Below are positions 27,340 through 37,156 of a DNA stretch of 64,000 nucleotides, piece by piece (position 1 is the first letter of the stretch; each line of letters starts with the position of its first letter). The position numbers and the translations under genes were made by a program. The notes under the pieces are model-generated. The model did not search any database and had not been told where the DNA came from. It saw only the letters and a program-made list of their open reading frames with translations. Source of the DNA: Pseudoxanthomonas winnipegensis (GTDB lineage: Bacteria; Pseudomonadota; Gammaproteobacteria; Xanthomonadales; Xanthomonadaceae); assembly GCF_004283755.1 (NCBI RefSeq), contig NZ_SHMH01000001.1, positions 372,001-436,000 on the forward strand. Reading direction: 5' to 3'.

Positions 27340-27747
27340 ATGAGCAACCTGCCCATCTTCGACGTCGCCGGTTCGGCGATGAACGCCCAGTCGGTGCGAC
27401 TGAGCACGGTGGCCTCCAACCTGGCCAACGCCGACTCGGTCTCCGGCGATCCCAACAGCGTGTTCCGCGCCAAGCAGCCGGTGTTCACCACCGAACAGGT
27501 CGGCAACAACCCGGCGCTGGTCGGCGTGCGCACGGCCGCCGTGCAGGACTCCAACGCCGCGCCGATCAAGCGCTACGAGCCGGGCAACCCGCTGGCCGAC
27601 GGCAATGGCTACGTCTACGCGCCGGACATCGATCCGGTGGCGCAGATGGTCGACCTGATCTCGGCCACGCGCAGCTACCAGGCCAACGTGGAGGTCTTCA
27701 ACAGCGCCAAGGACACGGCCACCGCCACCTTGAACATGGGCCGCTAA
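27340..27747 (+). CDS. flgC: Flagellar basal-body rod protein FlgC
   Basis: A 135-residue rod subunit. It has the N-terminal rod motif (STVASNLANADSVSGDPNS), the middle block YEPGNPLADGNGYVYAPDID characteristic of FlgC, and the C-terminal helix MVDLISATRSYQANVEVFNSAK that is shared by rod and hook proteins. Length is as expected. It lies between flgB and flgD in the same operon. Confidence 0.97.
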   Translation: MSNLPIFDVAGSAMNAQSVRLSTVASNLANADSVSGDPNSVFRAKQPVFTTEQVGNNPALVGVRTAAVQDSNAAPIKRYEPGNPLADGNGYVYAPDIDPVAQMVDLISATRSYQANVEVFNSAKDTATATLNMGR

Positions 27748-27776
27748 GCGGCTCTTCCCAGGACAACACCCACACC

Positions 27777-28472
27777 ATGGTCACCACCACCGCCAGCACC
27801 GACAAGCTCACCGCCCTGGGCCTGAGTAGCACCGCCAAGTCCACCAGCGACAAGAACGCCTCGACCGGCGCGCTGGGCCAGGCCGACTTCCTCAAGCTGA
27901 TGACCGAGCAGCTGAAGAACCAGGATCCGCTCAAGCCGCTGGACAGCCAGCAGTTCCTGGGCCAGCTGGCGCAGTTCTCCACGGTGCAGGGCATCGAGGG
28001 CATGCAGACGGCGATGGGCTCGATGGCCAGCGTCATGGAGTCCGACCAGACCCTGCGCGCGGCCTCGCTGGTCGGCCACGACGCGATGGTCACGGCCTCC
28101 TCGGTCGCCCACACCGCCGGCACCACGCTGGACGGCGAGATCACCGCCGCCACCGCCGGCCCGGTCACCCTGCAGGTCACCGACGCCAACGGCAACGTAG
28201 TGCGCACCCTGCAGGTGGAGGCGGCGGCGTCCGGCGCCACCGCGTTCCACTGGGACGGCCTGACCGACAGCGGCACGGCCGCCGGCACCGGCACCTACAC
28301 CCTCAAGGCGGTGACCGGCTCGGTGGCCGCCGCCGACATGAAATCCGCCACCGCCCTGGACATCGGGGTGATGGCGCATGTGGACAGCGTCTCGATCGAG
28401 TCCACCGGACTGACCCTGAACCTGGCGGGCGTGGGCGGCTTCCCGCTGTCCTCGATCCGCCGCGTCAGCTGA
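27777..28472 (+). CDS. flgD: Flagellar hook assembly scaffold FlgD
   Basis: A 231-residue hook cap that guides FlgE polymerisation and is discarded afterwards. The conserved N-terminal export region LGQADFLKLMTEQLKNQDPL leads into DSQQFLGQLAQFSTVQGI, the family hallmark. The C-terminal half carries the FlgD Ig-like/tudor domains (VTDANGNVVRTLQVEA, FHWDGLTDSGTAAGTGTY). Length normal. Third gene of flgBCDE. Confidence 0.97.
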   Translation: MVTTTASTDKLTALGLSSTAKSTSDKNASTGALGQADFLKLMTEQLKNQDPLKPLDSQQFLGQLAQFSTVQGIEGMQTAMGSMASVMESDQTLRAASLVGHDAMVTASSVAHTAGTTLDGEITAATAGPVTLQVTDANGNVVRTLQVEAAASGATAFHWDGLTDSGTAAGTGTYTLKAVTGSVAAADMKSATALDIGVMAHVDSVSIESTGLTLNLAGVGGFPLSSIRRVS

Positions 28473-28508
28473 TCCCTCTCACCGTCACGCCTCCACGGAG
28501 AACCTTCC

Positions 28509-29729
28509 ATGAGCTTCCGCATTTCCTTAAGCGGCATGAACGCCGCCTCGTCCGACCTGAACGTCGTTTCCAACAACATCGCCAACAGCAACACCACCGG
28601 CTTCAAGAGCAGCCGCGCCGAGTTCGGCGACGTGTTCGCGGCCTCGGTCTATGGCGTGTCCAGCAACGCCACCGGCGCCGGCGCGCGCCTGCAGCGGGTG
28701 GCCCAGCAGTTCACCCAGGGCAACATCGACTTCACCGGCAACTCGCTGGACATAGCGGTCTCCGGCCAGGGCTTCTTCACCCTGTCCGACAACGGCACCA
28801 CGGTCTATTCGCGCGCCGGCAACTTCAGCACCGACGCCAGCGGTTACGTGGTCAACCCGTCCGGCCAGCGCCTGCAGGTGTTCGCGCCCAACGACGACGG
28901 CACCACCTTCAACACCGGCAAGCTCAGCGACCTGCAGCTGGCCACCGGCGATGCGCCGCCCAAGGTCACCACCAAGGTCCAGGCCAGCGTGACCCTGCCC
29001 GGCAACGCCACCGCGCCGACCAACAGCCCGTTCAACGCCGCCGACCCGACCACCTACAGCCAGACCACCTCGCTGACGGTGTACGACTCGCTGGGCGCGG
29101 CGCACACCCAGTCGCTGTACTTCAGCAAGACCGCCAATGCCAACGAATGGACGGTGCAGACCCAGATCGACGGGGTCAGCGTGGGCGGCGCGCAGACGCT
29201 GACCTACGATTCCAGCGGTGCGCTGGTCAGCCCGGCCAACGGCCAGCTCGCCCTGCCCGCCTACACCCCGCCCGGCGGCGCCGGCGCGATGGCGCTGAAC
29301 CTGGACCTGAGCAAGTCGGCGCAGTACGGGCAGAAGTTCGCCGTGTCGGCGCTGAACCAGGACGGCTACGGCACCGGCAGCCTGTCGGGCATCTCGGTGT
29401 CGTCCGAGGGCGTGGTCCAGGCCAGCTACTCCAACGGCGTGACCAAGGCGATCGGCCAGGTCGCCCTGAGCAGCTTCGCCAGCCCGCAGGGCCTGCAGCA
29501 GAAGGGCGACAACGCCTTCGCCGAGACCTTCGCCTCGGGCCAGGCGGTGCGCGGCGCGGCCGGCACCTCGGACTTCGGCCTGGTCCAGGGGGGCGCGCTG
29601 GAGGCCTCCAACGTCGACCAGACCGCCGAGCTGGTCAACATGATCAGCGCCCAGCGCAACTTCCAGGCCAACGCGCAGATGATCCAGACCCAGGACCAGA
29701 TCACCCAGACGATCATCAACCTGCGGTAA
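28509..29729 (+). CDS. flgE: Flagellar hook protein FlgE
   Basis: A 406-residue hook subunit. The rod/hook N-terminal motif ([19 protein letters not shown] at about 16-34), the region [16 protein letters not shown] and the C-terminal heptad helix ([20 protein letters not shown]) define the family. The central exposed domain (about 145-300) is the variable part. Ribosome site GGAG lies ten bases upstream of the ATG. Last gene of the first rod/hook operon: a repeat and a strong 17-bp terminator follow. Confidence 0.97.
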   Translation: MSFRISLSGMNAASSDLNVVSNNIANSNTTGFKSSRAEFGDVFAASVYGVSSNATGAGARLQRVAQQFTQGNIDFTGNSLDIAVSGQGFFTLSDNGTTVYSRAGNFSTDASGYVVNPSGQRLQVFAPNDDGTTFNTGKLSDLQLATGDAPPKVTTKVQASVTLPGNATAPTNSPFNAADPTTYSQTTSLTVYDSLGAAHTQSLYFSKTANANEWTVQTQIDGVSVGGAQTLTYDSSGALVSPANGQLALPAYTPPGGAGAMALNLDLSKSAQYGQKFAVSALNQDGYGTGSLSGISVSSEGVVQASYSNGVTKAIGQVALSSFASPQGLQQKGDNAFAETFASGQAVRGAAGTSDFGLVQGGALEASNVDQTAELVNMISAQRNFQANAQMIQTQDQITQTIINLR

Positions 29730-29737
29730 TCGCTCTT

Positions 29738-29900
29738 GCCCCCTCCCTTGCGAAGCAGGGGAGCTCGAAGTCGCGGTTAGCGACTGAGGAGGGGTTGGCT
29801 TTTGTTGTTGCTGTTGCGTTGGATGTCGCTGTTGCTGTCGCACAGAAGCAAGAGCACCCCTCCCCAACCCTCCCCTTCGCTGCGCGAAAGGGAGGGGGCC
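29738..29900. repeat. GC-rich two-armed repeat, copy 5
   Basis: Left arm 29738-29795 (including the extra 29-nt segment at 29761-29789), right arm 29856-29900, spacer rich in GTTGCT/GTTGC. It sits eight bases after flgE, in the 350-bp flgE-flgF gap. Confidence 0.85.
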
Positions 29901-29907
29901 AAAAGCC

Positions 29908-29946
29908 AAAGCGAAAGCGCCGGCCCTGTGCCGGCGCTTTCGCTTT
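29908..29946. terminator. Strong hairpin terminator after flgE
   Basis: A perfect 17-bp stem (29908-29924 with 29930-29946) and a 5-nt loop; its ends are AAAGCGAAAG and CTTTCGCTTT, so it can act in either direction. It ends the flgBCDE transcript before the flgF promoter. Confidence 0.8.
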
Positions 29947-30053
29947 GACGGCCGCATGCCGCGTCGGAATGACGTCTTCCTGCGCGCCTCTTGCGTTCTT
30001 GCGGATCGCGCGTCTCGCTCACTCCTCACTCCTCTCCACTCACTCCTCGCCCC

Positions 30054-30068
30054 CGGCACACCACTTGC
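30054..30068 (+). promoter_or_regulatory. Sigma-54 promoter of flgFGHI
   Basis: CGGCACACCACTTGC, followed by A: -24 GG and -12 GC are 12 bp apart. The predicted start coincides with the A of the flgF ATG at 30080. Confidence 0.8.
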
Positions 30069-30079
30069 ATGCTCCGGGC

Positions 30080-30826
30080 ATGGACAGAGCCCTCTACATC
30101 GCCATGACCGGCGCCAGCGCGACGCTCAAGTCGCAGGCGACCGTGTCCCACAACCTGGCCAATGCGCAGACCGTCGGCTTCCAGGCCACGCTCGATGCGA
30201 CCCAGGCGATGCCGGTGACCGGCAACGGGCTGGCCTCGCGCGTGGCCACCGCCCAGCGCCTGGTCGGCGTCTCCGATGCCAGCGGTTCGCTCAGCACCAC
30301 CGGCAACGGCATGGACGTGGCGCTGCAGCCAGGCCACTGGTTCGCCGTGCAGGACAAGGCCGGCGGCACCGCCTACACCCGCGCCGGCGACCTGAAGATC
30401 ACCCAGAACGGCCTGCTCACCACCTCCTCCGGCCTGCAGCTGCTCGATGCCGGCGGCGCGCCGATGGTGATCCCGCCCAACGACGGCATGGACATCGGCG
30501 CCGACGGCACGATCTCGGTCATTCCGCAGGGCTCGCCTGCCTCATCGATGACCCAGATCGGCCGCCTGCAGGTGGTGCGCACCAGCACCCTGGACCTGGC
30601 CCGCGGCGAGGATGGACTGATGCGCCAGGCGCCGGGTGCGCCCGCACCGACGCCGGCCGCCGGCGCGGTGCTCTCCACCGGCGTGCTGGAGAACAGCAAT
30701 GTCGATGCCACCGGTTCGCTGGTGTCGATGATCGAGCTGGCGCGCCAGTTCGAGATGCAGGTACGCGTCTTGCACAGCGGAGACGAGACCGCGCAGAGCG
30801 CCAATTCCCTGCTGCGTTCGAGCTGA
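30080..30826 (+). CDS. flgF: Flagellar basal-body rod protein FlgF
   Basis: A 248-residue proximal rod protein. It begins MDRALYIAMTGASATLKSQ, the family N-terminus, followed by SHNLANAQTVGFQA and, further on, GNGMDVALQPGHWFAVQ; the C-terminal helix is VSMIELARQFEMQVRVL. The start is fixed by homology of the first residues. There is no ribosome site, and the sigma-54 promoter predicts transcription starting at the ATG itself. First gene of flgFGHI. Confidence 0.96.
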   Translation: MDRALYIAMTGASATLKSQATVSHNLANAQTVGFQATLDATQAMPVTGNGLASRVATAQRLVGVSDASGSLSTTGNGMDVALQPGHWFAVQDKAGGTAYTRAGDLKITQNGLLTTSSGLQLLDAGGAPMVIPPNDGMDIGADGTISVIPQGSPASSMTQIGRLQVVRTSTLDLARGEDGLMRQAPGAPAPTPAAGAVLSTGVLENSNVDATGSLVSMIELARQFEMQVRVLHSGDETAQSANSLLRSS

Positions 30827-30859
30827 CCCCCTGCCCCTTTCCCGTAACGGAGAACCGCC

Positions 30860-31645
30860 ATGACCCAGGCGCTTTGGATCGCCAAGACCGGCCTCGACGC
30901 GCAGCAGACGCGCATGGCGGTCATCTCCAACAATCTCGCCAACATCAACACGACCGGCTTCAAGCGCGACCGTGCCAATTTCGAGGACCTGCTGTATCAG
31001 ACCCAGCGCCAGCCCGGCGGTGCGACCTCCGAGCAGACGATGCTGCCCTCGGGCATGTCCACCGGCACCGGCGTGCGCGTGGCCACCACGGCCAAGTCCT
31101 TCACCCAGGGCAACCTGAGCCAGACCGGCAACGCGCTGGACGTGGCGATCAACGGCCGCGGCTTCTTCGAGGTGCTGCTGCCCGATGGCTCGTCGGCCTA
31201 TACCCGCGACGGCGCCTTCCAGGTCAACGCCGAGAACGAGGTGGTGACCAACGAGGGCTATCCGGTGCAGCCGGGCCTGCAGATCCCCGAAGGCGCGCAG
31301 AGCATCACCATCGGCAGCGACGGCACCGTCAGCGTGCAGCTGGCCGGCCAGGCCGCGGCCACGCAGGTGGGCCAGCTGACCGTCACCGACTTCGTCAACC
31401 CGGCCGGCCTGCAGTCCAAGGGCGGCAATCTGTACACCGAGACCGGCGCCTCCGGTCCGGCCCAGACCGGCACGCCGGGCGAGAACGGCGCCGGCCTGCT
31501 GATCCAGGGCTCGCTGGAAGGCTCCAACGTCAACAGCGTCGAAGAGCTGGTGTCGATGATCGAGACCCAGCGCGCCTACGAAACCAATGCCAAGGCCATC
31601 AGCACCGTCGATTCGATGCTGGGCTTCCTCAACCAGAACCTGTGA
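30860..31645 (+). CDS. flgG: Flagellar basal-body distal rod protein FlgG
   Basis: A 261-residue distal rod subunit, exactly the usual length. It shows [46 protein letters not shown] (in adjoining pieces), [16 protein letters not shown] and the C-terminal [25 protein letters not shown] ribosome site precedes the ATG. Its stop is 8 bp before the flgH ATG. Confidence 0.98.
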   Translation: MTQALWIAKTGLDAQQTRMAVISNNLANINTTGFKRDRANFEDLLYQTQRQPGGATSEQTMLPSGMSTGTGVRVATTAKSFTQGNLSQTGNALDVAINGRGFFEVLLPDGSSAYTRDGAFQVNAENEVVTNEGYPVQPGLQIPEGAQSITIGSDGTVSVQLAGQAAATQVGQLTVTDFVNPAGLQSKGGNLYTETGASGPAQTGTPGENGAGLLIQGSLEGSNVNSVEELVSMIETQRAYETNAKAISTVDSMLGFLNQNL

Positions 31646-31653
31646 CCGCCGCC

Positions 31654-32427
31654 ATGCGTGTGCTCCTGTCTTTCGCCCTGCTCTGCGCCCTCGGCGCGCT
31701 CACCGGCTGCGCCACGGTGGTCGGCGACGTGCGTCCCTTCTCCGACCAGCTGGCACCGCAGCAGGCGCTGGACAAGAACACGCTGCTGGGCCGCTCGCCG
31801 GGCCAGTACACCCAGCTGCCCTCGCCGCAGCCGGGCTATGCGCAGCCGGCGCCGGGCGATGGCGGGGGCTCGATCTTCGCCACCGCCGCCGACGGCAGCG
31901 GCAACCGCGGCATTCGCCTGTTCCAGGACAACAAGGCGCGCGAGGTCGGCGACCTGCTGACCATCGTGCTGGTGGAGAGCACCAGCGCCAAGTCCAACGC
32001 CAAGACCGGCATCAGCAAGAACGACAGCATCGCCATGGGCGCGCCGACCGTGCTCGGCCAGAGCGTGACCTACAACGGCAAGAACATCCTGCAGGCCGAG
32101 GTGGACGCCAAGCGCGGCTTCAACGGCGCCGGCGACACCCAGCAGAGCAACTCGCTGGATGGCGACATCACCGTGACCGTGGTTCAGCGCCTGGGCAACG
32201 GCAACCTGCGCGTGGCCGGCGAGAAGCAGGTCCGCCTGAACCAGGGCGATGAGCTGGTGCAGGTGCAGGGCATCGTGCGCGTGGCCGACATCGGCCCGGA
32301 CAACCGCATCACCTCCGACCGCGTGGGCGATGCCCGCATCGTGTACGGCGGCCGTGGCGCCGTGGCGCGTTCCAACGCCATGGGCTGGCTGAGCCGCTTC
32401 TTCAATTCCGCTGCCGCGCCCTACTGA
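31654..32427 (+). CDS. flgH: Flagellar L-ring lipoprotein FlgH
   Basis: A 257-residue outer-membrane lipoprotein forming the L ring around the rod. It has a lipobox ALTGC (Cys19), a Pro-rich linker ([13 protein letters not shown]), [20 protein letters not shown], and the C-terminal [18 protein letters not shown] and [17 protein letters not shown]. The ATG at 31654 was chosen for the signal peptide; a GTG at 31642 overlapping the flgG stop would add four residues. Slightly longer than the 230-residue norm because of the linker. Confidence 0.97.
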   Translation: MRVLLSFALLCALGALTGCATVVGDVRPFSDQLAPQQALDKNTLLGRSPGQYTQLPSPQPGYAQPAPGDGGGSIFATAADGSGNRGIRLFQDNKAREVGDLLTIVLVESTSAKSNAKTGISKNDSIAMGAPTVLGQSVTYNGKNILQAEVDAKRGFNGAGDTQQSNSLDGDITVTVVQRLGNGNLRVAGEKQVRLNQGDELVQVQGIVRVADIGPDNRITSDRVGDARIVYGGRGAVARSNAMGWLSRFFNSAAAPY

Positions 32428-32438
32428 GTAACGCCGCC

Positions 32439-33551
32439 ATGCGTGCTTCGAATTCCCGTCTTGTCACCGCCGTGCTGGCCCTGGCCGCGCTCATCGCCGC
32501 TCCCGCCCAGGCCGAACGCATCAAGGACCTGGCCCAGGTGGCCGGGGTGCGCGGCAACCAGCTGGTCGGCTATGGCCTGGTCGTGGGCCTGGACGGCAGC
32601 GGCGATCGCACCAGCCAGACGCCCTTCACGGTGCAGAGCCTGAAGACCATGCTCGACCAGCTGGGCGTGACCCTGCCGCCGGGCACCAATCCGCAGCTGA
32701 AGAACGTCGCCGCGGTGGCCATCCAGGCCGAACTGCCGCCGTTCGCCAAGCCGGGCCAGACCATCGATGTGACCGTGTCCTCGATCGGCAACGCCGGCTC
32801 GCTGCGCGGCGGCGCGCTGCTGATGGCGCCACTGCGCGGTGCCGACGGCCAGATCTACGCCATGGCCCAGGGCACGCTGGTGGTCAGCGGCTTCGGCGCC
32901 TCGGGCAAGGACGGCTCCAAGATCTCGGTCAACGCGCCCAACGGCGGCTCGATTCCCAACGGCGCCACAATCGAACGCCCCGCGCCCGGCGGCGGCGCCG
33001 ACAACGGCCTGGTCACGCTGAACCTGCACGAGGCCGACTTCACCACCGCCTCGCGCATCGTCGATGCGGTCAACCGCACCTTCGGCAACGGCCGCGCGCA
33101 GGCGGTGGATCCGGTCACCATCCAGATCGCCGCCCCGCCCGGCAACCGCATCGGCTTCATGGCCCAGCTCGAGTCGCTGGACGTCAGCCCCGGCGCGGCC
33201 GCGGCCAAGGTGGTGGTCAACGCACGCACCGGCACGGTGGTCATGGGCGGCAACATCGCCGTGCTGCCGGCGGCGGTCTCGCATGGCTCGCTGACCGTGT
33301 CGATCAGTGAAAACACGCTGGTCAGCCAGCCCGAACCCTTCTCGCGCGGCGGCCAGACCGCGGTGGTCCCGCAGTCCACCATCAGCGCCACCGCCGAGGG
33401 CGGCAAGATGTTCATGTTCCAGGGCGGCACCTCGCTGGAGTCCATCGTCCGAGCGGTCAACGCCGTCGGCGCCGCACCGGGCGACCTGGTGGCGATCCTC
33501 GAAGCGCTGAAGCGCGCCGGGGCGCTGCGGGCGGAGCTGGAGATTATTTAA
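32439..33551 (+). CDS. flgI: Flagellar P-ring protein FlgI
   Basis: A 370-residue periplasmic P-ring subunit. After a signal peptide ending in AAPAQA comes [20 protein letters not shown] and [15 protein letters not shown], followed by [20 protein letters not shown]; all match the family strongly. The C-terminal [20 protein letters not shown] is also standard. It lies 11 bp after flgH and ends the flgFGHI unit, ahead of a repeat-filled gap. Confidence 0.98.
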   Translation: MRASNSRLVTAVLALAALIAAPAQAERIKDLAQVAGVRGNQLVGYGLVVGLDGSGDRTSQTPFTVQSLKTMLDQLGVTLPPGTNPQLKNVAAVAIQAELPPFAKPGQTIDVTVSSIGNAGSLRGGALLMAPLRGADGQIYAMAQGTLVVSGFGASGKDGSKISVNAPNGGSIPNGATIERPAPGGGADNGLVTLNLHEADFTTASRIVDAVNRTFGNGRAQAVDPVTIQIAAPPGNRIGFMAQLESLDVSPGAAAAKVVVNARTGTVVMGGNIAVLPAAVSHGSLTVSISENTLVSQPEPFSRGGQTAVVPQSTISATAEGGKMFMFQGGTSLESIVRAVNAVGAAPGDLVAILEALKRAGALRAELEII

Positions 33552-33626
33552 GGGGTGAGGGGTTAGGAGTGGGGTTGGCGCTTTTCGTTCGCGCCTGAGG
33601 GTGAGTTCGCCTGAAGCGACGCTTCT

Positions 33627-33771
33627 GCCCCCTCCCTTTCGCGCAGCGAAGGGGAGGGCTGGGGAGGGGTCGCTTTTCGCTTGATGCAACGGCGAAGGCA
33701 AAAGCGACAACAACAGCAAAAGCAAAAGCCAACCCCTCCCCAGCCCTCCCCTGCTTCGCAAGGGAGGGGGC
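33627..33771. repeat. GC-rich two-armed repeat, copy 6
   Basis: Left arm 33627-33670, right arm 33732-33771, spacer with CGACAACAACAGCAAAAGC. It lies in the 511-bp flgI-flgJ gap. Confidence 0.85.
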
Positions 33772-33800
33772 AGACCCCGAGGTCGGAGATGCTGTTGCCC

Positions 33801-33968
33801 GACTCCCGACTCCCGACTCCCGACTCCCGACTCCCGACTCCCGAATCCCGATTCCCGATTCCCGATTCCCGATTCCCGATTCCCGATTCCCGATTCCCGA
33901 TTCCCGATTCCCGATTCCCGAATCCCGAATCCCGAATCCCGAATCCCGATTCCCGATTCCCGATTCCC
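33801..33968. repeat. Heptanucleotide array, 24 units
   Basis: Twenty-four uninterrupted 7-mers: six GACTCCC, one GAATCCC, ten GATTCCC, four GAATCCC, three GATTCCC. Only the second and third bases vary. It ends 33 bp before the flgJ sigma-54 promoter. The same unit in opposite orientation occurs at 63719-63777. No CRISPR-like spacers. Confidence 0.95.
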
Positions 33969-34001
33969 AGCTCCACACCCCGCCGACCTTTTGACACCCC
34001 C

Positions 34002-34016
34002 CGGCACAGCTCTTGC
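34002..34016 (+). promoter_or_regulatory. Sigma-54 promoter of flgJKL
   Basis: CGGCACAGCTCTTGC, with -24 GG and -12 GC 12 bp apart. Predicted start near 34028, 35 bp before the flgJ ATG. Confidence 0.8.
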
Positions 34017-34062
34017 CTAGGAAGGAACGACACCGCTTTCCCGGCCCGCCCGACCTACCGCC

Positions 34063-35229
34063 ATGACCCTGCAGCTGCCCGGCACCACTGCACTGCCCCT
34101 GACGAAGTCGCATACCGCTTCGCCCGAGCAGATCAAGAAGGCCTCGAAGGAACTGGAGACCCAGTTCGCCTCGATGCTGGTCAAGTCCATGCGCGGCACC
34201 ACCGGCGGCGATCCGCTGGCCGGCGGCGATACCACCTACCGCGACATGTACGACCAGCAGCTGGCCAAGGAGCTGACCAAGGGCCGCGGCCTGGGCCTGC
34301 AGGCGGTGATCGAGAAACAGCTGAGCCGCGACAACGGCGGCAGCGCGGCCGGCCAGGCGCTGGACACGACGCTGCCGGCGGCCCGCGGCGCGCAGGGCGC
34401 GCCGATGCGACTGGACACTTCAGCGCGCGCCAGCGCCTTCCCGCTGTCCGGCGTGCTGCCGCTGCGCGCGCCCAATGCGTCCTCCGGCGCGACGCCCGTG
34501 GCCGGCGTCGGCGGCCTGTCGCTGGCGGCCTCGCATGCCGGGGTGTCGCTGCAGGCGCTGCCGGCCACGGCAACGCCGCTGCCGCCGCCGATCGACGAGG
34601 ACTGCCAGCTGGACTGCAGCAGTCCGGAGGCCTTCGTCCAATCCATCTGGCCGCACGCGCAGAAGGCCGCGCAGGCCCTGGGCGTCCCGGCCAAGGCGCT
34701 GGTCGCCCAGGCCGCGCTGGAGACCGGCTGGGGCCGGCGCCTGGCCGGCAAAGGCGGCGTGACCTCGAACAACCTGTTCGGCATCAAGGCCGGCGCCAGC
34801 TGGGACGGCGACAGCGTCAACGTCGCCACCACCGAATACAGCAACGGCGTGCGCCGCTCCGAGCGCGCCAACTTCCGCGCCTACGGCTCGGCCGCCGAGA
34901 GCTTCGCCGACTACACGCGCCTGCTCGGCAACGAGCGCTACGCCGGGGCGCGCGGCACCGGCCAGGACACGCACCGCTTCGCCACCGCGCTGCAGCGCGC
35001 CGGCTATGCCACCGACCCGCACTACGCCTCCAAGCTGACCGCGATCGCCAACGGCGCCACGATCAACCGCGCGCTGGCCAGCCTGCCCGGCGGCGGCGAA
35101 CTGGGCCGCTACGGCAACGACGCGCAGCTGGCTTCGGCCCAGCCGGCTACCTCCGCCTCCGGCGCCGGCGTGGACACCTCGGTGTTCGCCGCGCTCGGCG
35201 ACCGCTATCGCGCCGTGGCGCGCTATTGA
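34063..35229 (+). CDS. flgJ: Flagellar rod cap/muramidase FlgJ
   Basis: A 388-residue two-domain protein. The N-terminal rod-cap domain (about 20-95) includes KASKELETQFASMLVKSMR and YRDMYDQQLAKELTKGRGLG. A Pro/Ala-rich linker leads to the C-terminal GH73 glucosaminidase domain that opens peptidoglycan for the rod, with ALVAQAALETGWG (catalytic Glu220), NNLFGIKAG and YGSAAESFADYTRLL. Somewhat longer than the 310-330 residues of enterobacterial FlgJ, mainly in the linker and tail. First gene of a sigma-54-driven flgJKL unit. Confidence 0.97.
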   Translation: MTLQLPGTTALPLTKSHTASPEQIKKASKELETQFASMLVKSMRGTTGGDPLAGGDTTYRDMYDQQLAKELTKGRGLGLQAVIEKQLSRDNGGSAAGQALDTTLPAARGAQGAPMRLDTSARASAFPLSGVLPLRAPNASSGATPVAGVGGLSLAASHAGVSLQALPATATPLPPPIDEDCQLDCSSPEAFVQSIWPHAQKAAQALGVPAKALVAQAALETGWGRRLAGKGGVTSNNLFGIKAGASWDGDSVNVATTEYSNGVRRSERANFRAYGSAAESFADYTRLLGNERYAGARGTGQDTHRFATALQRAGYATDPHYASKLTAIANGATINRALASLPGGGELGRYGNDAQLASAQPATSASGAGVDTSVFAALGDRYRAVARY

Positions 35230-35248
35230 CCTCTGACAGGACCGCGCC

Positions 35249-37141
35249 ATGACCAGTCTGCTTTCCACCGGTAGCTCGGCCCTGTTGGCGTTCCAGCGCG
35301 CGCTGGGCACCGTCAGCAACAACGTGGCCAACGCCACCACCGAGGGCTACAGCCGTCAGCGCGTGAGCCTGGCCGCGCGCGTGGGCAACAACATCGCCGC
35401 CGGCGTGGGCAACAGCGGCCAGGGCGTGGACGTGGCCGCGCTGCAGCGCCTGGCCGACGGGCTGGTGTTCGCCCGCCAGGTGGACAGCAGCGGCGAGGTC
35501 GGGCGCCTGACCAGCCTGTCGTCGATGGCCGGGCGGGTCGATACGCTGCTGTCCGATTCGAGCACGGGCCTGTCCACGCCGATGTCGGCCTTCTTCGATG
35601 CCGCGCGCGGGGTGTCCAGCGACCCGACCAGCACCAGCGCGCGCGAGGCCTTGCTGGCCGCGGCCCGGTCGCTGGCCGGCCGCTTCAATTCCCTCGATGG
35701 CCAGCTGTCCACCATCGACGATGAGACCAACCAGAACCTCTCCGACAAGGTCGGCCAGGCCAACCAGCTGGCCAAGGAGATCGCCGACCTCAACAAGACC
35801 ATCGCCTCCTCCGGCGCCAACGCCTCGGCCGAACTGCTGGACGCGCGGGATCTGCGTGTGACCAAGCTGGCCGGGCTGATCGGGGCGACGACGGTCCAGC
35901 AGACCGACGGTTCGCTGAGCGTGTTCACCACCGGCGGCCAGCCGCTGGTGATCGGCGCCAAGGCCAGCACGCTGACCGCGCTGCAGGACCCGGACCAGCC
36001 CGGGCGGCTGCAGGTGGGCCTGGATGCGGGCAACGGCACGCCGGTGCGCCTGCCCGATGCCTCGATCTCGGGCGAGCTTGGCGGCCTGCTGCAGTTCCGC
36101 ACCAACGTGCTCGACCCGGCGCGCAACGAACTCGGCCGCCTGGCCACCGGCGTGGCGCTGGCCTTCAACCAGGCCCAGGCCAACGGCGTGGACTACAACG
36201 GCCAGATCGGCGCCGACCTGTTCAAGCTGGCCGCACCGGCGGTGGCGTCCAACGCGGCCAACACCGGCTCGGCGAGCTTCGCCGCCACGGTCGGCGACGT
36301 CTCCCAGCTCACCGGCAGCGACATCGTGCTGCGCTACAGCGGCAGCGGCTGGACCGCCCAGCGCGCCGACACCGGCGCGACGGTGCCGATGAGCGGCGAC
36401 GGCTCGGCCGGCAACCCGTTCGTCGTGCAGGGCGTGTCGCTGGTGCTGTCAGGCTCGGCCGCGGCCGGCGACAAGTTCACCGTGCGCCCGACCACCGGCG
36501 CGGCCGGCAGCCTGACGGTGACGATGAGCGACCCGACCGGCATCGCCGCGGCCGGCGCCATCAGCGCCAGCGCCGCCACCAGCAACCTGGGCAAGGCCTC
36601 GGTGGCGAGCACGGCGGTGACCAGCGCCAGCGCCTTCGCCTCCTTCAGCGGCGCGCACATCGAATTCATCGACGACACCACCTACACCATCAACGGTGGC
36701 AGTCCGCAGACCTATAGCGGGGGTGCCATCAGCGACCCGGCCGGCGGCTGGTCGATCACCCTCAAGGGTACGCCCACGGCGGGCGACAGCTTCAGCCTGG
36801 CGCCGACGCCCGCACGCTCGTCCAGTAATGCCAATGCCCAGGCGTTCTCGACCCTGGATACCAAGCAACTGCTCAGCGGGGGCACCCAGTCGCTGACGAT
36901 GGCCATGAGCCAGCTCACCGCCAAGGCCGGCACCGAGGCCAGCCACGCGCAGATGAGCCTGGAGGCGCAGCAGACCATCGATGCGCAGGTCAGCGCCGAG
37001 CGCGAGTCGGTCAGCGGCGTCAACCTCGATGAGGAAGCGGCCGACATGATGAAGTTCCAGCAGGCCTACCAGGCCGCCGCGCAGGTGCTCAAGACCGCCG
37101 ACACCCTGTTCCAGACCCTTCTGTCCGCCGTGGCGCGCTGA
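35249..37141 (+). CDS. flgK: Flagellar hook-associated protein 1 FlgK
   Basis: A 630-residue hook-filament junction protein. The N-terminus has LLAFQRALGTVSNNVANATT and EGYSRQRVSL, the classic FlgK start; SLSSMAGRVDTLLSDSSTGL and SAFFDAARGVSSDPTST follow. The C-terminal helix VSGVNLDEEAADMMKFQQAY is the family hallmark. The central domains (about 300-530) are variable Ser/Thr/Gly-rich beta structures. It lies 19 bp after flgJ and 15 bp before flgL; FlgN is its likely chaperone. Confidence 0.97.
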   Translation: MTSLLSTGSSALLAFQRALGTVSNNVANATTEGYSRQRVSLAARVGNNIAAGVGNSGQGVDVAALQRLADGLVFARQVDSSGEVGRLTSLSSMAGRVDTLLSDSSTGLSTPMSAFFDAARGVSSDPTSTSAREALLAAARSLAGRFNSLDGQLSTIDDETNQNLSDKVGQANQLAKEIADLNKTIASSGANASAELLDARDLRVTKLAGLIGATTVQQTDGSLSVFTTGGQPLVIGAKASTLTALQDPDQPGRLQVGLDAGNGTPVRLPDASISGELGGLLQFRTNVLDPARNELGRLATGVALAFNQAQANGVDYNGQIGADLFKLAAPAVASNAANTGSASFAATVGDVSQLTGSDIVLRYSGSGWTAQRADTGATVPMSGDGSAGNPFVVQGVSLVLSGSAAAGDKFTVRPTTGAAGSLTVTMSDPTGIAAAGAISASAATSNLGKASVASTAVTSASAFASFSGAHIEFIDDTTYTINGGSPQTYSGGAISDPAGGWSITLKGTPTAGDSFSLAPTPARSSSNANAQAFSTLDTKQLLSGGTQSLTMAMSQLTAKAGTEASHAQMSLEAQQTIDAQVSAERESVSGVNLDEEAADMMKFQQAYQAAAQVLKTADTLFQTLLSAVAR

Positions 37142-37156
37142 ACCCGGAGCCTGTTC

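Noticed and set aside
33801..33968. Possible CRISPR array
   Set aside because: The repeat unit is seven bases with no spacers, and no cas genes are nearby.
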